From assembly GCF_000744885.1 (NCBI RefSeq), contig NZ_JQMV01000003.1, forward strand, positions 186,001 to 250,000: DNA of 64,000 nucleotides, in the 5' to 3' direction. Below are positions 1-8,563 of this stretch, piece by piece. This stretch comes from Thermus amyloliquefaciens (GTDB lineage: Bacteria; Deinococcota; Deinococci; Deinococcales; Thermaceae). A program made the translations under genes and the position numbers. The notes below the pieces were generated by a model, which worked only from the letters and a program-made list of their open reading frames with translations, searched no databases and was not told the DNA's origin. The first letter of the stretch is position 1, and every line of letters starts with the position of its first letter.

Positions 1-723
1 GGGTGGTGGGGTTTCCAGCTCCAGGAGGTAGTGCTCCCCAGCGAAGCGGGCGAGGAGGGCTTCCTTGCTTTCCTCCAGCACCACCTCCCCCCGGTGGATG
101 ATGGCCACCCGGTCGGCCAGGGCTTCGGCCACCTCCATCTGGTGGGTGGTGAGGAGGATGGCCTTGCCCCCCCTGGCCAGAGCGCGGATTTTGTCCTGCA
201 TCAGCAAGGCGGTTTCCACGTCCAGGCCCAGGGTGGGCTCGTCCAGAAGGAGCACCTCAGGGTCGTGGATCAGGGCTTGCAGGAGGGCCAGTTTCTGCTG
301 CATCCCCCGGGAGAGGTGGCGGACCTCCGTGTGGGCTTTTTCCAGGAGCGCATACTCCTCCAGGAGTTCCAAGGCCCGCTTCCTGGCGGCAACAGGGCGG
401 AGGCCCCGGGCCACCCCGAAGTAGACCAGGTTTTCCAGGGGAGTAAGCCGCCAGTAGGTGTTGCGGTTGCCCTCCAAGACCGCCCCCAGGTGCTTCAAGG
501 CCGCAGGCTCCCGAAAGGGATCTTTTCCCAAAAGGCGCACCTCTCCTCGGTCGGGGAGGAGGAGGCCCGAAAGCATCTTCACCGTGGTGCTCTTACCCGC
601 ACCGTTTTTACCCAAGAAGGCCAGGATTTCCCCAGGGCGTAGGGAGAGGTGGACGTTTTTTACCGCCTCGAGGGTCCCGAAGCGCTTGTGCAGGCCCTGG
701 GCCTCCAGGAAGGGGCGCGCCAC
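1..723 (-). CDS. ABC transporter ATP-binding protein (3' end outside window)
   Basis: Cytoplasmic ATPase subunit of an ABC transporter, probably an exporter of the CcmA/drug-export type; the substrate cannot be told. The frame is open to the window edge, giving 241 codons with the C-terminus missing. Visible motifs are the Walker A GKNGAGKST near residue 40, a signature-like LSRGMQQKLAL and the Walker B LLLDEP followed by TLGLD. The signature reads SRGM where SGGM/SGGQ is usual, a variation common in CcmA-type ATPases. The start is GTG at 723, one base after the stop of the MazG-like gene, so the two are probably cotranscribed. The membrane partner should lie beyond the left edge. Confidence 0.9.
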   Translation of the reverse strand, partial: MARPFLEAQGLHKRFGTLEAVKNVHLSLRPGEILAFLGKNGAGKSTTVKMLSGLLLPDRGEVRLLGKDPFREPAALKHLGAVLEGNRNTYWRLTPLENLVYFGVARGLRPVAARKRALELLEEYALLEKAHTEVRHLSRGMQQKLALLQALIHDPEVLLLDEPTLGLDVETALLMQDKIRALARGGKAILLTTHQMEVAEALADRVAIIHRGEVVLEESKEALLARFAGEHYLLELETPPP

Positions 724-724
724 C

Positions 725-1054
725 TTAGCCTCCCTTCTGGGTCCAACGGTTCTGGTCCCGTCCCCGGTACTTGGCCATGGCCTTGCGGAAGGCCGTTTCC
801 AGATCTATGCCCTCCCGGTTGGCCAAGGAGATGAGGACGAAGAGGAGGTCGGCGAGCTCCTCCGCCAGGTCCCCTTCTGCCTCCCCCGGCTTGGGCTTCT
901 TCCCGTGGCGGTGGGCCAGCACCCGGGCCACCTCCCCAAGCTCCTCCGCCAGGCGGGCCAGCATGAGGAGGGGGGGGAAGTACCCCTCCTGGAACTGGCC
1001 GATCCAGGCATCCACCTCCTTCTGGGCTTCCTTGAAGGTGAGGGGCGTCTCCAT
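725..1054 (-). CDS. MazG-like nucleotide pyrophosphohydrolase
   Basis: A 109-residue all-alpha NTP pyrophosphohydrolase of the MazG/dUTPase superfamily, which cleaves (d)NTPs to NMP and pyrophosphate, often as house-cleaning. The acidic metal-binding pattern is visible: EELGE at residues 37-41, then EELADLL around 65-71. Length fits a single-domain MazG protein and not the two-domain E. coli MazG. GGAGGAG lies just before ATG at 1054. It sits directly upstream of the ABC ATPase gene with a 1-base gap. The exact substrate is unknown. Confidence 0.85.
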   Translation of the reverse strand: METPLTFKEAQKEVDAWIGQFQEGYFPPLLMLARLAEELGEVARVLAHRHGKKPKPGEAEGDLAEELADLLFVLISLANREGIDLETAFRKAMAKYRGRDQNRWTQKGG

Positions 1055-1166
1055 GGCTCCTCCTTAGGAGAGGGCTTCTAGGAAAACCCCGCGGGCTTCC
1101 TCCGCAAACCCTGTGGAAAGGGTTGCCCAAAACTCCAGGTCGGGCGCGTGGTCCATGGGAAAAGCT

Positions 1167-1172
1167 TACAAT
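1167..1172 (+). promoter_or_regulatory. -10 element of leaderless mgsA promoter
   Basis: TACAAT followed by six bases (GCCCCC) and then the ATG of mgsA. No Shine-Dalgarno sequence fits, so the transcript probably starts at or next to the start codon. Confidence 0.6.
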
Positions 1173-1178
1173 GCCCCC

Positions 1179-1556
1179 ATGAAGGCCTTGGCCCTCATCG
1201 CTCACGATGCCAAGAAGGGGGAGATGGTGGCCTTCTGCCAACGGCACCGGGCCCTCCTTGCCCGCTTCCCCCTCCTGGCCACGGGCACCACGGGGGAGCG
1301 CATCGCCGAGGCCACGGGGCTTCCCGTGGAGCGGGTGCTCTCGGGGCCTTTGGGGGGGGACCAGCAGATCGGGGCCCGGGTGGCGGAGGGCAGGGTGCTG
1401 GCGGTCCTCTTCTTCCAAGACCCCCTCACCCCCAAGCCCCACGAGCCCGACATCCAGGCCCTCATGCGGGTTTGCAACGTGCACGGGGTGCCCTTGGCCA
1501 GCAACCCCCAGGCGGCGGAGGCCCTGGTCCCCTGGCTCCAGGCCCAGGTGGGCTAA
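1179..1556 (+). CDS. mgsA: Methylglyoxal synthase
   Basis: Converts dihydroxyacetone phosphate to methylglyoxal and phosphate, a glycolytic bypass. The 125-residue protein has the family motifs: LIAHD at residues 7-11, the phosphate-binding TGTTG at 36-40, GDQQIG with Asp61, DPL with Asp81, His88 and Asp91. It is shorter than the roughly 150-residue E. coli enzyme, chiefly at both ends. The ATG at 1179 was chosen over an upstream GTG because homology begins there and a -10 hexamer ends six bases before it. It runs convergent with comM, overlapping by 4 bases at the stops. Confidence 0.93.
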   Translation: MKALALIAHDAKKGEMVAFCQRHRALLARFPLLATGTTGERIAEATGLPVERVLSGPLGGDQQIGARVAEGRVLAVLFFQDPLTPKPHEPDIQALMRVCNVHGVPLASNPQAAEALVPWLQAQVG

Positions 1557-3037
1557 AGGTTCCTTCGGTAGGCCAGGGCCTCGGCCATGTGGTTTTCGTT
1601 CACCTCCTCCGAGCCCTGGAGATCGGCGATGGTGCGGGCCACCCGGAGGAGGCGGTCGTAGCTTCGGGCGGAAAGGAGCATCCGCTTGGCCGCGGCCTGC
1701 AGGAGGGCTTCCGCACCCGGGGCCAGGCGCACGTGCTCCCTCAGGGCCTTTCCCGCCAGTTCCCCGTTGGGCCTTCCCTGGCGGGAGAGCATCCGTTCCC
1801 GGGCCCTTAGGACCCGTTCCCGCACCGCCTCGGTGCTCTCCCCTTCGGGGGCGCGGGCCAACTCGGCCGGGGTTAAGCGGGGCACCTCCACCACCAGGTC
1901 AAACCGGTCCAAAAGAGGCCCGGAGATCTTCCCCGCGTAGCGCTGCCGGCTAGCAGGGGTGCAGGTGCAGGCCCTTTCGGGATCCCCGTACCAGCCGCAG
2001 GGGCAGGGGTTCATGGCCGCCACCAGGAGGAAGCGGGCGGGGAAGGTGAGGCTGGCCTTGGCCCGGGAGACGGTGACCACCCCGTCCTCCAGGGGCTGGC
2101 GGAGGGCTTCCAGGGCGTCCCGGGAGAACTCGGGGAACTCGTCCAGGAAAAGCACCCCCCGGTGGGCCAAGGAGACCTCCCCGGGCTTGGGGATGGCCCC
2201 GCCCCCGATGAGCCCGGCGTAGCTCACCGTGTGGTGGGGGGCGCGGAAAGGGGGGGTGCGCACCAGGCCCCTAAGGATTTGCCCGGCGGCGGAGTGGATG
2301 CGGCTCACCTCGAGGGCGGCCTCCTGGGAAAGGGGAGGGAGCAAAAAGGGGAGGCGCCTGGCCAGCATGGTCTTCCCCGAGCCGGGGCTTCCCACCATGA
2401 GGAGGTGGTGGTAGCCGGCGGCGGCGATCTCCAGGGCGCGCTTGGCCTTGGCCTGGCCCTTCACGTCCCGGAGGTCCAGGGCCTCCAAGGCGGCCACGGG
2501 GTCCTCGGGTGTCGCCCTCTTGGGCTCCTCTTCCCCCTTGAGGTAGGCCACCGCCTGCCGGAGGCTTTCCGCCCCCCAGACCTCCACCCCCTCCACCAAG
2601 GCGGCCTCCTTGGCGCTTTCCAGGGGAAGGAGGAGCTTTTTCCCCTCGGCCAGGGCCCCCAAGGCCAGGTTCACCGCCCCGGGCACCGGGCGTAGGCTCC
2701 CGTCCAGGCCCAGCTCCCCGGCCACCGCCAGCCCCGAAAGGCCCTCCAGGGGCACCACCCCCTGGGCGGCCAGGAGGCCCAGGGCGATGGGCAGGTCAAA
2801 GTGGCTTCCTTCCTTACGGAGTTCCGCCGGGGCCAGGTTCACCACCACCCGGGCCTGGGGGTAGGGGAAGCCCGAGTTCTTGAGGGCGGCCCTTACCCTT
2901 TCCCGGCTTTCCTCCACCGCCTTGTCCGGCAACCCCACCAGGGCGTAGCTGGGAAGCCCAGGGCTGACATCCACCTCCACGGTGACGGGAACCGCGTCCA
3001 GACCGAAGAGGGTGTAGCTTCTAACCTGGGCTAGCAT
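1553..3037 (-). CDS. comM: ComM/YifB-family Mg-chelatase-like AAA+ ATPase
   Basis: Hexameric AAA+ helicase of the ComM family, which promotes branch migration during natural transformation; Thermus is highly transformable. The 494-residue protein shows an N-terminal Lon-S5-like domain ([17 protein letters not shown]), Walker A GSPGSGKT at 216-223, Walker B LFLDEF, and the family's Cys cluster [15 protein letters not shown]. The C-terminal lid contains [20 protein letters not shown]. Start ATG at 3037 has a -10 hexamer six bases upstream, so it may be translated from a leaderless mRNA. It is divergent from the Fic gene. Confidence 0.93.
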   Translation of the reverse strand: MLAQVRSYTLFGLDAVPVTVEVDVSPGLPSYALVGLPDKAVEESRERVRAALKNSGFPYPQARVVVNLAPAELRKEGSHFDLPIALGLLAAQGVVPLEGLSGLAVAGELGLDGSLRPVPGAVNLALGALAEGKKLLLPLESAKEAALVEGVEVWGAESLRQAVAYLKGEEEPKRATPEDPVAALEALDLRDVKGQAKAKRALEIAAAGYHHLLMVGSPGSGKTMLARRLPFLLPPLSQEAALEVSRIHSAAGQILRGLVRTPPFRAPHHTVSYAGLIGGGAIPKPGEVSLAHRGVLFLDEFPEFSRDALEALRQPLEDGVVTVSRAKASLTFPARFLLVAAMNPCPCGWYGDPERACTCTPASRQRYAGKISGPLLDRFDLVVEVPRLTPAELARAPEGESTEAVRERVLRARERMLSRQGRPNGELAGKALREHVRLAPGAEALLQAAAKRMLLSARSYDRLLRVARTIADLQGSEEVNENHMAEALAYRRNL

Positions 3038-3043
3038 GGAAGG

Positions 3044-3049
3044 AGTTTA
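3044..3049 (-). promoter_or_regulatory. -10 element of leaderless comM promoter
   Basis: Reading the minus strand, TAAACT is followed by CCTTCC and then the comM ATG, the same 6-base spacing seen elsewhere in this window. Confidence 0.6.
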
Positions 3050-3108
3050 TCACAGGGTTGTCAGTTTTGCGGGGGGGTACCGTTTGGTATACAGGGGGCC
3101 GGAGGCCC

Positions 3109-3114
3109 TATCAT
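3109..3114 (+). promoter_or_regulatory. -10 element of leaderless fic promoter
   Basis: TATCAT followed by AGGGCC and ATG. I see no clear -35 hexamer at 17 bases. Confidence 0.6.
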
Positions 3115-3120
3115 AGGGCC

Positions 3121-4215
3121 ATGTCTGGCCATGGGGCTTTGGGGTCGTATGACAAAGCTAAGGCGGCTTTGGCGGAACGCCAGGAGCTTTTGAAACGCTT
3201 GGGAGGCTTACCCCTGGCCTTGCTTCAGGTGGCCAACGAGGAGTGGCTGTACATGCTTCAGGAGGACACCCGTCACTCCCTGGCGATAGAAGGTTACTTC
3301 GCCACCGAAGGGGAGCTGGAGGCGGTGGTTCAGGGCCGGAGGGGTTCCCTGGAGGTGCTCAACTACTTCCGTACCGCCCAGTACACTTACGGCCTTGCCT
3401 TCCAGTACCACAAGGAGGGCCAGCTTCACCTAGACCTTCCTCTTATCAACAACATTCACGCCATGCTCTTCCAGGGCACCGCACAGGATCGCCACAGGGG
3501 CCAGCCCGCCGACGGGATCATACGGCAGATCGCTGGGGCACGGGTGCAACCGCCTTTGGAGGCCACAGATTACCTGCGGGCCTTTGTGAAGCTGGTGCCC
3601 AGATTGCTGCGGGAACGGGAAGTCCTGGAAGCCTTGGCTAAGGCTCATGTCCTTTTTGAGGCCATCCACCCCTACCGCGACGGCAACGGCCGGGTGGGGC
3701 GCATTCTCCTCAACTACTTGGCCCTTCTCCAAGGCCTTCCTCCTTTGGCCATTAAGGGCCTTACCCAAAAGGAACGGGAGCGCTACTATGCTGCCCTCCA
3801 GGAGGCAGATCGGGGTTTCCACCGCGGTTTCCCGCCTCCGGAGCCGGAGCACCTTTTGCAGGCCCTGGACCAGGGAGATTTTCGGCCCCTGGCCTTCTTG
3901 TTGGCAGAGACCCTACTGCCCCGGCTTGACAACCTGGTGGCCTTGGCCCTGATGCGCTTTGATAACCTGAAGCCTTTGGAGGAAGTAGCTCGGGATCTGG
4001 GCGTGAGCCGGGTTCTGGTCTACCAGTGGGTGAGCCGGGGGCGGTTGGTGGTCTACCGCCCTCGAGGTGGCAGACACCTCTTGTCCCACCCTTGGCTCTT
4101 TTTGGGGACGCGGAAACACCCTAAGCTTCTCCCGCCCGTCCTGCCGCCCGAGCGTCCCGATTGGGAAGGGAAAATCCGGGACCTCCAGCAAAGCCTATGG
4201 GCCCCTAGGGGTTAA
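3121..4215 (+). CDS. Fic-family protein (putative AMP transferase) with N-terminal inhibitory motif and C-terminal HTH
   Basis: Fic proteins transfer AMP, or another NMP, to hydroxyl side chains of target proteins. The 364-residue protein carries the full active-site motif HPYRDGNGR at 183-191 with catalytic His183. An N-terminal SLAIEG at 53-58 matches the (S/T)xxxE(G/N) inhibitory helix of class II Fic proteins, so it should be auto-inhibited through Glu57. Around 305-330 a helix-turn-helix-like segment (LEEVARDLGVSRVLVYQWV) suggests DNA binding. No antitoxin gene lies next to it, as expected for a self-inhibited Fic. A+T appears somewhat higher than in flanking genes, which hints at transfer. 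The target is unknown. Confidence 0.9.
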   Translation: MSGHGALGSYDKAKAALAERQELLKRLGGLPLALLQVANEEWLYMLQEDTRHSLAIEGYFATEGELEAVVQGRRGSLEVLNYFRTAQYTYGLAFQYHKEGQLHLDLPLINNIHAMLFQGTAQDRHRGQPADGIIRQIAGARVQPPLEATDYLRAFVKLVPRLLREREVLEALAKAHVLFEAIHPYRDGNGRVGRILLNYLALLQGLPPLAIKGLTQKERERYYAALQEADRGFHRGFPPPEPEHLLQALDQGDFRPLAFLLAETLLPRLDNLVALALMRFDNLKPLEEVARDLGVSRVLVYQWVSRGRLVVYRPRGGRHLLSHPWLFLGTRKHPKLLPPVLPPERPDWEGKIRDLQQSLWAPRG

Positions 4216-5330
4216 GAGGGGCAGGTAAAGGAAAAGGGCCAGGAGAAGGAGCCCCAGAAGCCCCCCAAAGGCCCACCCGTACCCCAAGCCCCCACCAACA
4301 CCCCTACCCCCCACTGCAGGAGGAAGGTCCCCCCGATGGCGAAGAGGTTCACCAGGGTGGTGCCCCGGCCCACCAGGTAAGGGGGCACCAGCTCCCGGGC
4401 CTGGGTGAGGGTGAGGATATTGAAGGCCCCAAAAAGGCCCATCAGGAAGTAGGCGGGCACCAGGGCCTTGAGGAGCAGGAGGACCAGGCCCAGGGCGAAG
4501 AGGAGGGCGGCGAAGACCAAGACCCTGGCGGTGCCCAAGCGGTCCGCCAGGTAGCCCGAGACCAGGAAGCCCAAGACCGCCGTTCCCGAGTAGAGGAGAA
4601 GGAGGTTGCCCACCCCTACCGCGGGAAGGCCCAGGCTATAGGCGTAGGTCCCAGCCCAAAGGGTCTGCAGGGCCAGGAAGCTCCCGCCGAAGGCCAGGCC
4701 CAAAAAGGCCACCCGCAGGAGGGGGAGGTTCTTGAGGACCGCCTCGAGGCCCCCGCCCCGCCCCCTTGGGCCAGGGCACCCCCGGGGGCGCATTCCGCAC
4801 CCCCAGGTAGAGGAGGAGGGCCACCAGGACCACCGCCCCCGCGCCCAGGAGGAAGACCCCCCGCCAGCCCAGGATCTCCTTCAAGAGGGCCAGGGGCGTG
4901 GCCGCCAGAAGCCCCCCCGTGGCCCCAGGCCCACCAGCAGGGTGGACACCGTGGCGTAGCTCTTCGGGAACCAAAGGCTAAAGGCCTTCAGGGCCCCCAT
5001 GAGGGCCGCAGCCATCCCCACGCCGATCAGGGCCCGGCCCAGGGCCAGGAGGGGGAAGTTTGGCGCCAAGGCGAACACCACGCTCCCCAGGGCCGCCACC
5101 AGCAGGAGGGCCGGGGTGATGCGCCGGGGGCCGTAGCGGTCCAGGAGGCTTCCCAGGGGAAGTTGCACCGCGGCGAAGGCCAGGTAGAAGAGGCTGGTCA
5201 TGAACCCGAGCTCCGCCGGGCCCAGGCCCAGGTCCTGGGAGAGGTCCTTGGAGAGCACCGCATTGGCCGAGCGGTAGAAGTAGGAGAGGAAATAGCCCAG
5301 CGTGAACAGGAAAAACACGCGCGCCGCCAT
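4212..5330 (-). pseudogene. MFS transporter, disrupted by two compensating frameshifts
   Basis: A 12-helix major facilitator protein read in three pieces. Residues from ATG at 5330 give the N-terminal half with the loop motif [11 protein letters not shown]. Near 4925 the reading shifts by one base, continuing as [12 protein letters not shown] and the helix VFLLGAGAVVLVALLLYLG. Near 4770 it shifts back to give the C-terminal helices with SGYLADRLGTAR. Both shifts fall at G/C runs and cancel, so a one-base loss and a one-base gain explain everything. It could be an intact gene with sequencing errors. It belongs to a run of three exporter genes; the substrate is unknown. The SD GGAGGTGA overlaps the end of the upstream gene. 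Confidence 0.75.
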
Positions 5331-5331
5331 A

Positions 5332-6143
5332 TCACCTCCGGTTGAGGGCCACCCCCACGAGGATCAGGGTGCCGCCCAGAAGGGCCCAAGGGCTTACGGG
5401 TTGCCCCGCCAGGGGCCAGGCGAAAAAGGCCCCTGCCACCGGCTCCAACATGGCCACCAGGGTGGCCGTGCGGGCGGGCACTGTGCGCACGCCCAGCAGG
5501 AAAAGCCCAAAGGGCACCACCGTGCCGAAGACCACCAGGTACGCCACCGCTCCCCATTGGCCCGGGCTCAGGGCCATGGCCTGGGGTAGGTGAAGAAGGA
5601 GGACCGGCAGGGAGAGGAGGCTTCCCACCCCCGTGGCCACCCCCAGGCTCACCAGAGGCGGGGTCTTGAGCCCGTGGGAAAGGGCGGCGTAGAGGGCGAA
5701 GGACACCGCGGACAGGAGGCCGTAGGCCACCCCCAAAGGCCCCCCACCAGCCCTCCGGGCCCCACCACCAAGGCGTAGGCCCCCAAAAGGGCCAGGGCCA
5801 CCCCCCACAGGGCCCTTGCGGGTAGCCTCTCCCTCCGCAGCAGGGCGTAAAGGGTGAGGAGGGCCGGGGCCAGGTACTGGAGGAAGATCCCCGTGGCCAC
5901 GGTGGTGGCGTGGATGGCCAGGTAGTAAAAGGCCTGGGCCCCGGATAGGGCAAGGCCCACCAGGAGGAGGCGGGGCCTTTCCTCGGGCCTCAAGGGGAAG
6001 CGCAGGGTGAGGGGGAGGAGGAGGCCGAAGCTCAGGAGGAAGCGCAAGGGGATGAGGACCGAGGGGGGGATCTCCCCCATGAACCGGCCCGCCAGGGCAC
6101 CCCCTAAGCCCCAAAGCAGGGCGGCCAGGGCCACATAGGTCAT
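5332..6143 (-). pseudogene. EamA/DMT-family transporter with one frameshift
   Basis: A drug/metabolite-transporter protein with ten predicted helices, formed by two EamA repeats. The first part from ATG at 6143 (MTYVALAALLWGLGGALAG) runs to LVGGLWG near 5740. The second part (GVAYGLLSAVSFALYAALS) continues in another frame to the stop at 5332. One extra C in the G/C run at about 5737-5750 would restore one open frame of about 270 residues, with GGPLGVAYG across the join. Either a recent loss-of-function mutation or a sequencing error. It overlaps the upstream EamA gene by 4 bases. Confidence 0.75.
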
Positions 6144-7027
6144 CGCCTACCCCCCACCACCGCAAGCCCCACCCCCAGGAGGAGGACCAAGGCCCCCAGG
6201 AGGACCTGGACCCCGGGGAGCTCCCCGAAGAGGAGGAAGGCCAGGAGGCTTGCCCCCACCGGTTCAAAGAGGATGGCCAGGGTGACCAGCACCGGGGGGA
6301 TATGCCGGGTGGCCCAGTTGAAGCTGGTGTGGCCCAAAAGCTGGGGCAGCAGGGCCATGAGGAGGATGTAGCCGTAGACCTCCAGGGGATAGCCCCCGTA
6401 GCCTCCGCCAAAGAGGTAGGGAAGGGGCAGGAGCACCATTGCGGCGGCGGTGTAGGCGATCCGCACGTACTCCAGGATGGAGAGGCCCCGCCTCTGGGCT
6501 TCCCGTCCCAGGAGGAAGTAAAGGGAGGCGGCCACCGCTCCCAAAAGGGCCAGGGCGTCTCCCAGAAGGGGCTGGCTCCCTGAGCCTCCCTGCGCATCCC
6601 CTAGGCCGATCAAGAGCCCTCCCAGCAGGGCCACCCCCACCCCCAGGAGGGTGAGGGGGGAGGGGGCCTCCCGGAAGAAAAGCCAGCCGAAGAGGGTGAC
6701 CCAAACCGGGTTGGTGGTGACCAGGGCGGTGCTGGCCGCCACGGAGGTGTAGGAGAGGGAGGTGATCCAGAAGGCGAAGTGGAGGGCCAAAAACGCCCCG
6801 GCGGCCAGGGCGTAGGGAACCCCGGCCCGGCTTTGGGGAAGGGTGCGCCAGCCTGGGGCCAGGAGGAGGGCGGCCAGGCCCATCCTCCCGGCACTCATCA
6901 CCAGGCTGAAGGCGAGGCTCTTGTCGCCGGAGACCGCGAGGGCCAGGCGCACCAGGATGGAGCCAAAGCTGATGGCCAGGATGCCCAGGAGGAGCACGGC
7001 GGCGATCTGGAGGCCGGAGGGCCGCAT
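6140..7027 (-). CDS. EamA/DMT-family membrane transporter
   Basis: A 295-residue inner-membrane protein with about ten hydrophobic helices arranged as two EamA repeats (the second begins near GDALALLGAVAASLYFLLG). Such proteins export amino acids, metabolites or drugs; the substrate cannot be assigned. It is the first and only unbroken gene of the three-gene exporter cluster, and it couples to the next gene through an ATGA overlap. Start ATG at 7027; AAGAAT lies six bases upstream on the minus strand and resembles a leaderless -10, but is weaker than others in the window. Confidence 0.88.
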   Translation of the reverse strand: MRPSGLQIAAVLLLGILAISFGSILVRLALAVSGDKSLAFSLVMSAGRMGLAALLLAPGWRTLPQSRAGVPYALAAGAFLALHFAFWITSLSYTSVAASTALVTTNPVWVTLFGWLFFREAPSPLTLLGVGVALLGGLLIGLGDAQGGSGSQPLLGDALALLGAVAASLYFLLGREAQRRGLSILEYVRIAYTAAAMVLLPLPYLFGGGYGGYPLEVYGYILLMALLPQLLGHTSFNWATRHIPPVLVTLAILFEPVGASLLAFLLFGELPGVQVLLGALVLLLGVGLAVVGGRR

Positions 7028-7081
7028 GGGGGCATTCTTTCATAAGTTCCAGGCCTCTGACCAGTAGGTCAGCGCTTCCCC

Positions 7082-7115
7082 ATGGGGCAAATGCCCATAC
7101 CGGGGTTGGTATACT
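7082..7115 (+). promoter_or_regulatory. Candidate pntAA promoter with small inverted repeat
   Basis: TATACT at 7110-7115 is a likely -10. Just upstream, ATGGGGCA and TGCCCAT (7082-7098) form an imperfect inverted repeat where a regulator could bind. Unlike many neighbours, pntAA has a real SD (GGAAGGAGG) between promoter and start. Confidence 0.45.
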
Positions 7116-7133
7116 GGCGCGGAAGGAGGTCCT

Positions 7134-8261
7134 ATGGTGACCATCGCGGTTCCTAAGGAAAGGGCCCCAGGGGAAAGAAGGGTGGCCCTGGTGCCCGAGG
7201 TGGTGGCCCGCCTGGTCAAGCAGGGGGCGCGGGTGCGGGTGGAAAAGGGTGCCGGTGAGGGCGCCTACTACCCGGATGCCGCCTACCTCGAGGCGGGGGC
7301 AGAGGCGGTGGAGCGAGGGGAGCTCCTAAAGGGCGCCCACCTTCTCTTCACCGTCCAGCCGCCGCCGGAAGACCTGATCGGGGCCCTGGAGCCTGGGGCC
7401 ATCGTGGTGGGTTTTGTCCAGGCCCACAAGAACCTGGACCTGGTGAAGGCCCTGGCCGCCAAAAAGGCCACGGTGATCGCCATGGAGCTCATCCCCCGCA
7501 TCACCCGGGCCCAGAGCATGGACGCCCTCTCCAGCCAGGCCACGGTGGCGGGGTATCTGGCGGCCCTGCACGCCGCCAGGCTTTCCCCCCGCTTCTTCCC
7601 CATGCTCACCACCGCCGCGGGCACCATCCGTCCCGCCAAGGTGATGGTCATGGGGGTGGGGGTGGCGGGCCTCATGGCCATCGCCACCGCCAAGCGCCTG
7701 GGGGCCCAGGTCTTCGCCTACGACGTGCGCAAGGCGGCGGTGGAGCAGGCCCTCTCCCTGGGGGCCAAGCCCATTGAGCTCCCCATCAGCGCGGAAGGGG
7801 AAGGCGGTTACGCCCGCGAGCTCACCGAGGAGGAGAAGCGCATCCAGCACGAGGCCCTCAGGGAGCACGTGGCGGGTATGGACGCCATCATCACCACCGC
7901 CCAGGTGCCGGGTCGCCGGGCCCCCATCCTCCTCACGGAGGACATGGTGGAGCGGCTGAAGCCGGGCACCGTGGTGGTGGACCTGGCCGCGGAGTCGGGG
8001 GGCAACTGCGTCCTCACCCGGCCGGGGGAGGTGGTGGAGGTGAAGGGGGTGCGGATCTTTGGCCCCTTGAACCTTCCCAGCGAGCTGGCCGTGCACGCCT
8101 CGGAGATGTACGCCAAAAACCTTCTGAACCTTTCCAGCCTCCTCTTGGAAAAGGGCGAGTTCGCCCCCAAGTGGGAGGATGAGATCATCCAGGGGGCGCT
8201 TCTCATGAAGGAAGGCGAGATCCTGCACGGGCCCACCAAGGCCCTCGTGGGAGGTGCGTGA
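7134..8261 (+). CDS. pntAA: NAD(P) transhydrogenase, NAD(H)-binding alpha-1 subunit
   Basis: Soluble domain I of proton-translocating transhydrogenase, which binds NAD(H) and exchanges hydride with the NADP(H) domain, coupled to proton entry. The 375-residue protein belongs to the alanine dehydrogenase/PntA family: N-terminal PKERAPGERRVALVPE, dinucleotide-binding VMGVGVAGLMAIATAKRLGA near 172-191 and the following Asp in YDVRKAA. It is a separate polypeptide and not fused to the membrane part as in E. coli PntA. A strong SD GGAAGGAGG precedes ATG at 7134. The stop overlaps the next start as TGATG. Confidence 0.93.
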   Translation: MVTIAVPKERAPGERRVALVPEVVARLVKQGARVRVEKGAGEGAYYPDAAYLEAGAEAVERGELLKGAHLLFTVQPPPEDLIGALEPGAIVVGFVQAHKNLDLVKALAAKKATVIAMELIPRITRAQSMDALSSQATVAGYLAALHAARLSPRFFPMLTTAAGTIRPAKVMVMGVGVAGLMAIATAKRLGAQVFAYDVRKAAVEQALSLGAKPIELPISAEGEGGYARELTEEEKRIQHEALREHVAGMDAIITTAQVPGRRAPILLTEDMVERLKPGTVVVDLAAESGGNCVLTRPGEVVEVKGVRIFGPLNLPSELAVHASEMYAKNLLNLSSLLLEKGEFAPKWEDEIIQGALLMKEGEILHGPTKALVGGA

Positions 8262-8563
8262 TGGAGTTTGGCTTCTGGTCTGCCCTTTACATCTTCGTGC
8301 TCACCGCCTTTTTGGGGTACGAGCTCATCACCCGGGTGCCCGTGATCCTGCACACGCCCCTGATGTCGGGGTCCAACTTCATCCACGGGGTGGTGGTGGT
8401 GGGGGCCATGGTGGTCCTGGGGCACGCGGAAACCGGCCTGGAGAAGCTCATCGGCTTCCTGGGGGTGATCCTGGGCGCGGCCAACGCCGCCGGGGGGTAT
8501 GCGGTCACGGTGCGCATGCTGGAGATGTTTGAGAAAAAGCCGGGCAAAGGGGGTGGTCAGTAA
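8261..8563 (+). CDS. pntAB: NAD(P) transhydrogenase, membrane alpha-2 subunit
   Basis: Small integral membrane subunit of about 100 residues that supplies three to four helices of the proton channel (domain II). MSGSNFIHGVVVVGAM and LGVILGAANAAGGYAVTVRML are typical of PntA C-terminal or alpha-2 sequences. ATG at 8261 shares its A with the upstream TGA; an in-frame GTG one codon earlier is possible but less likely, since GGAGGTG at 8250-8256 fits the ATG. The stop overlaps pntB as TAATG, so the three subunits are translated in sequence. Confidence 0.92.
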   Translation: MEFGFWSALYIFVLTAFLGYELITRVPVILHTPLMSGSNFIHGVVVVGAMVVLGHAETGLEKLIGFLGVILGAANAAGGYAVTVRMLEMFEKKPGKGGGQ

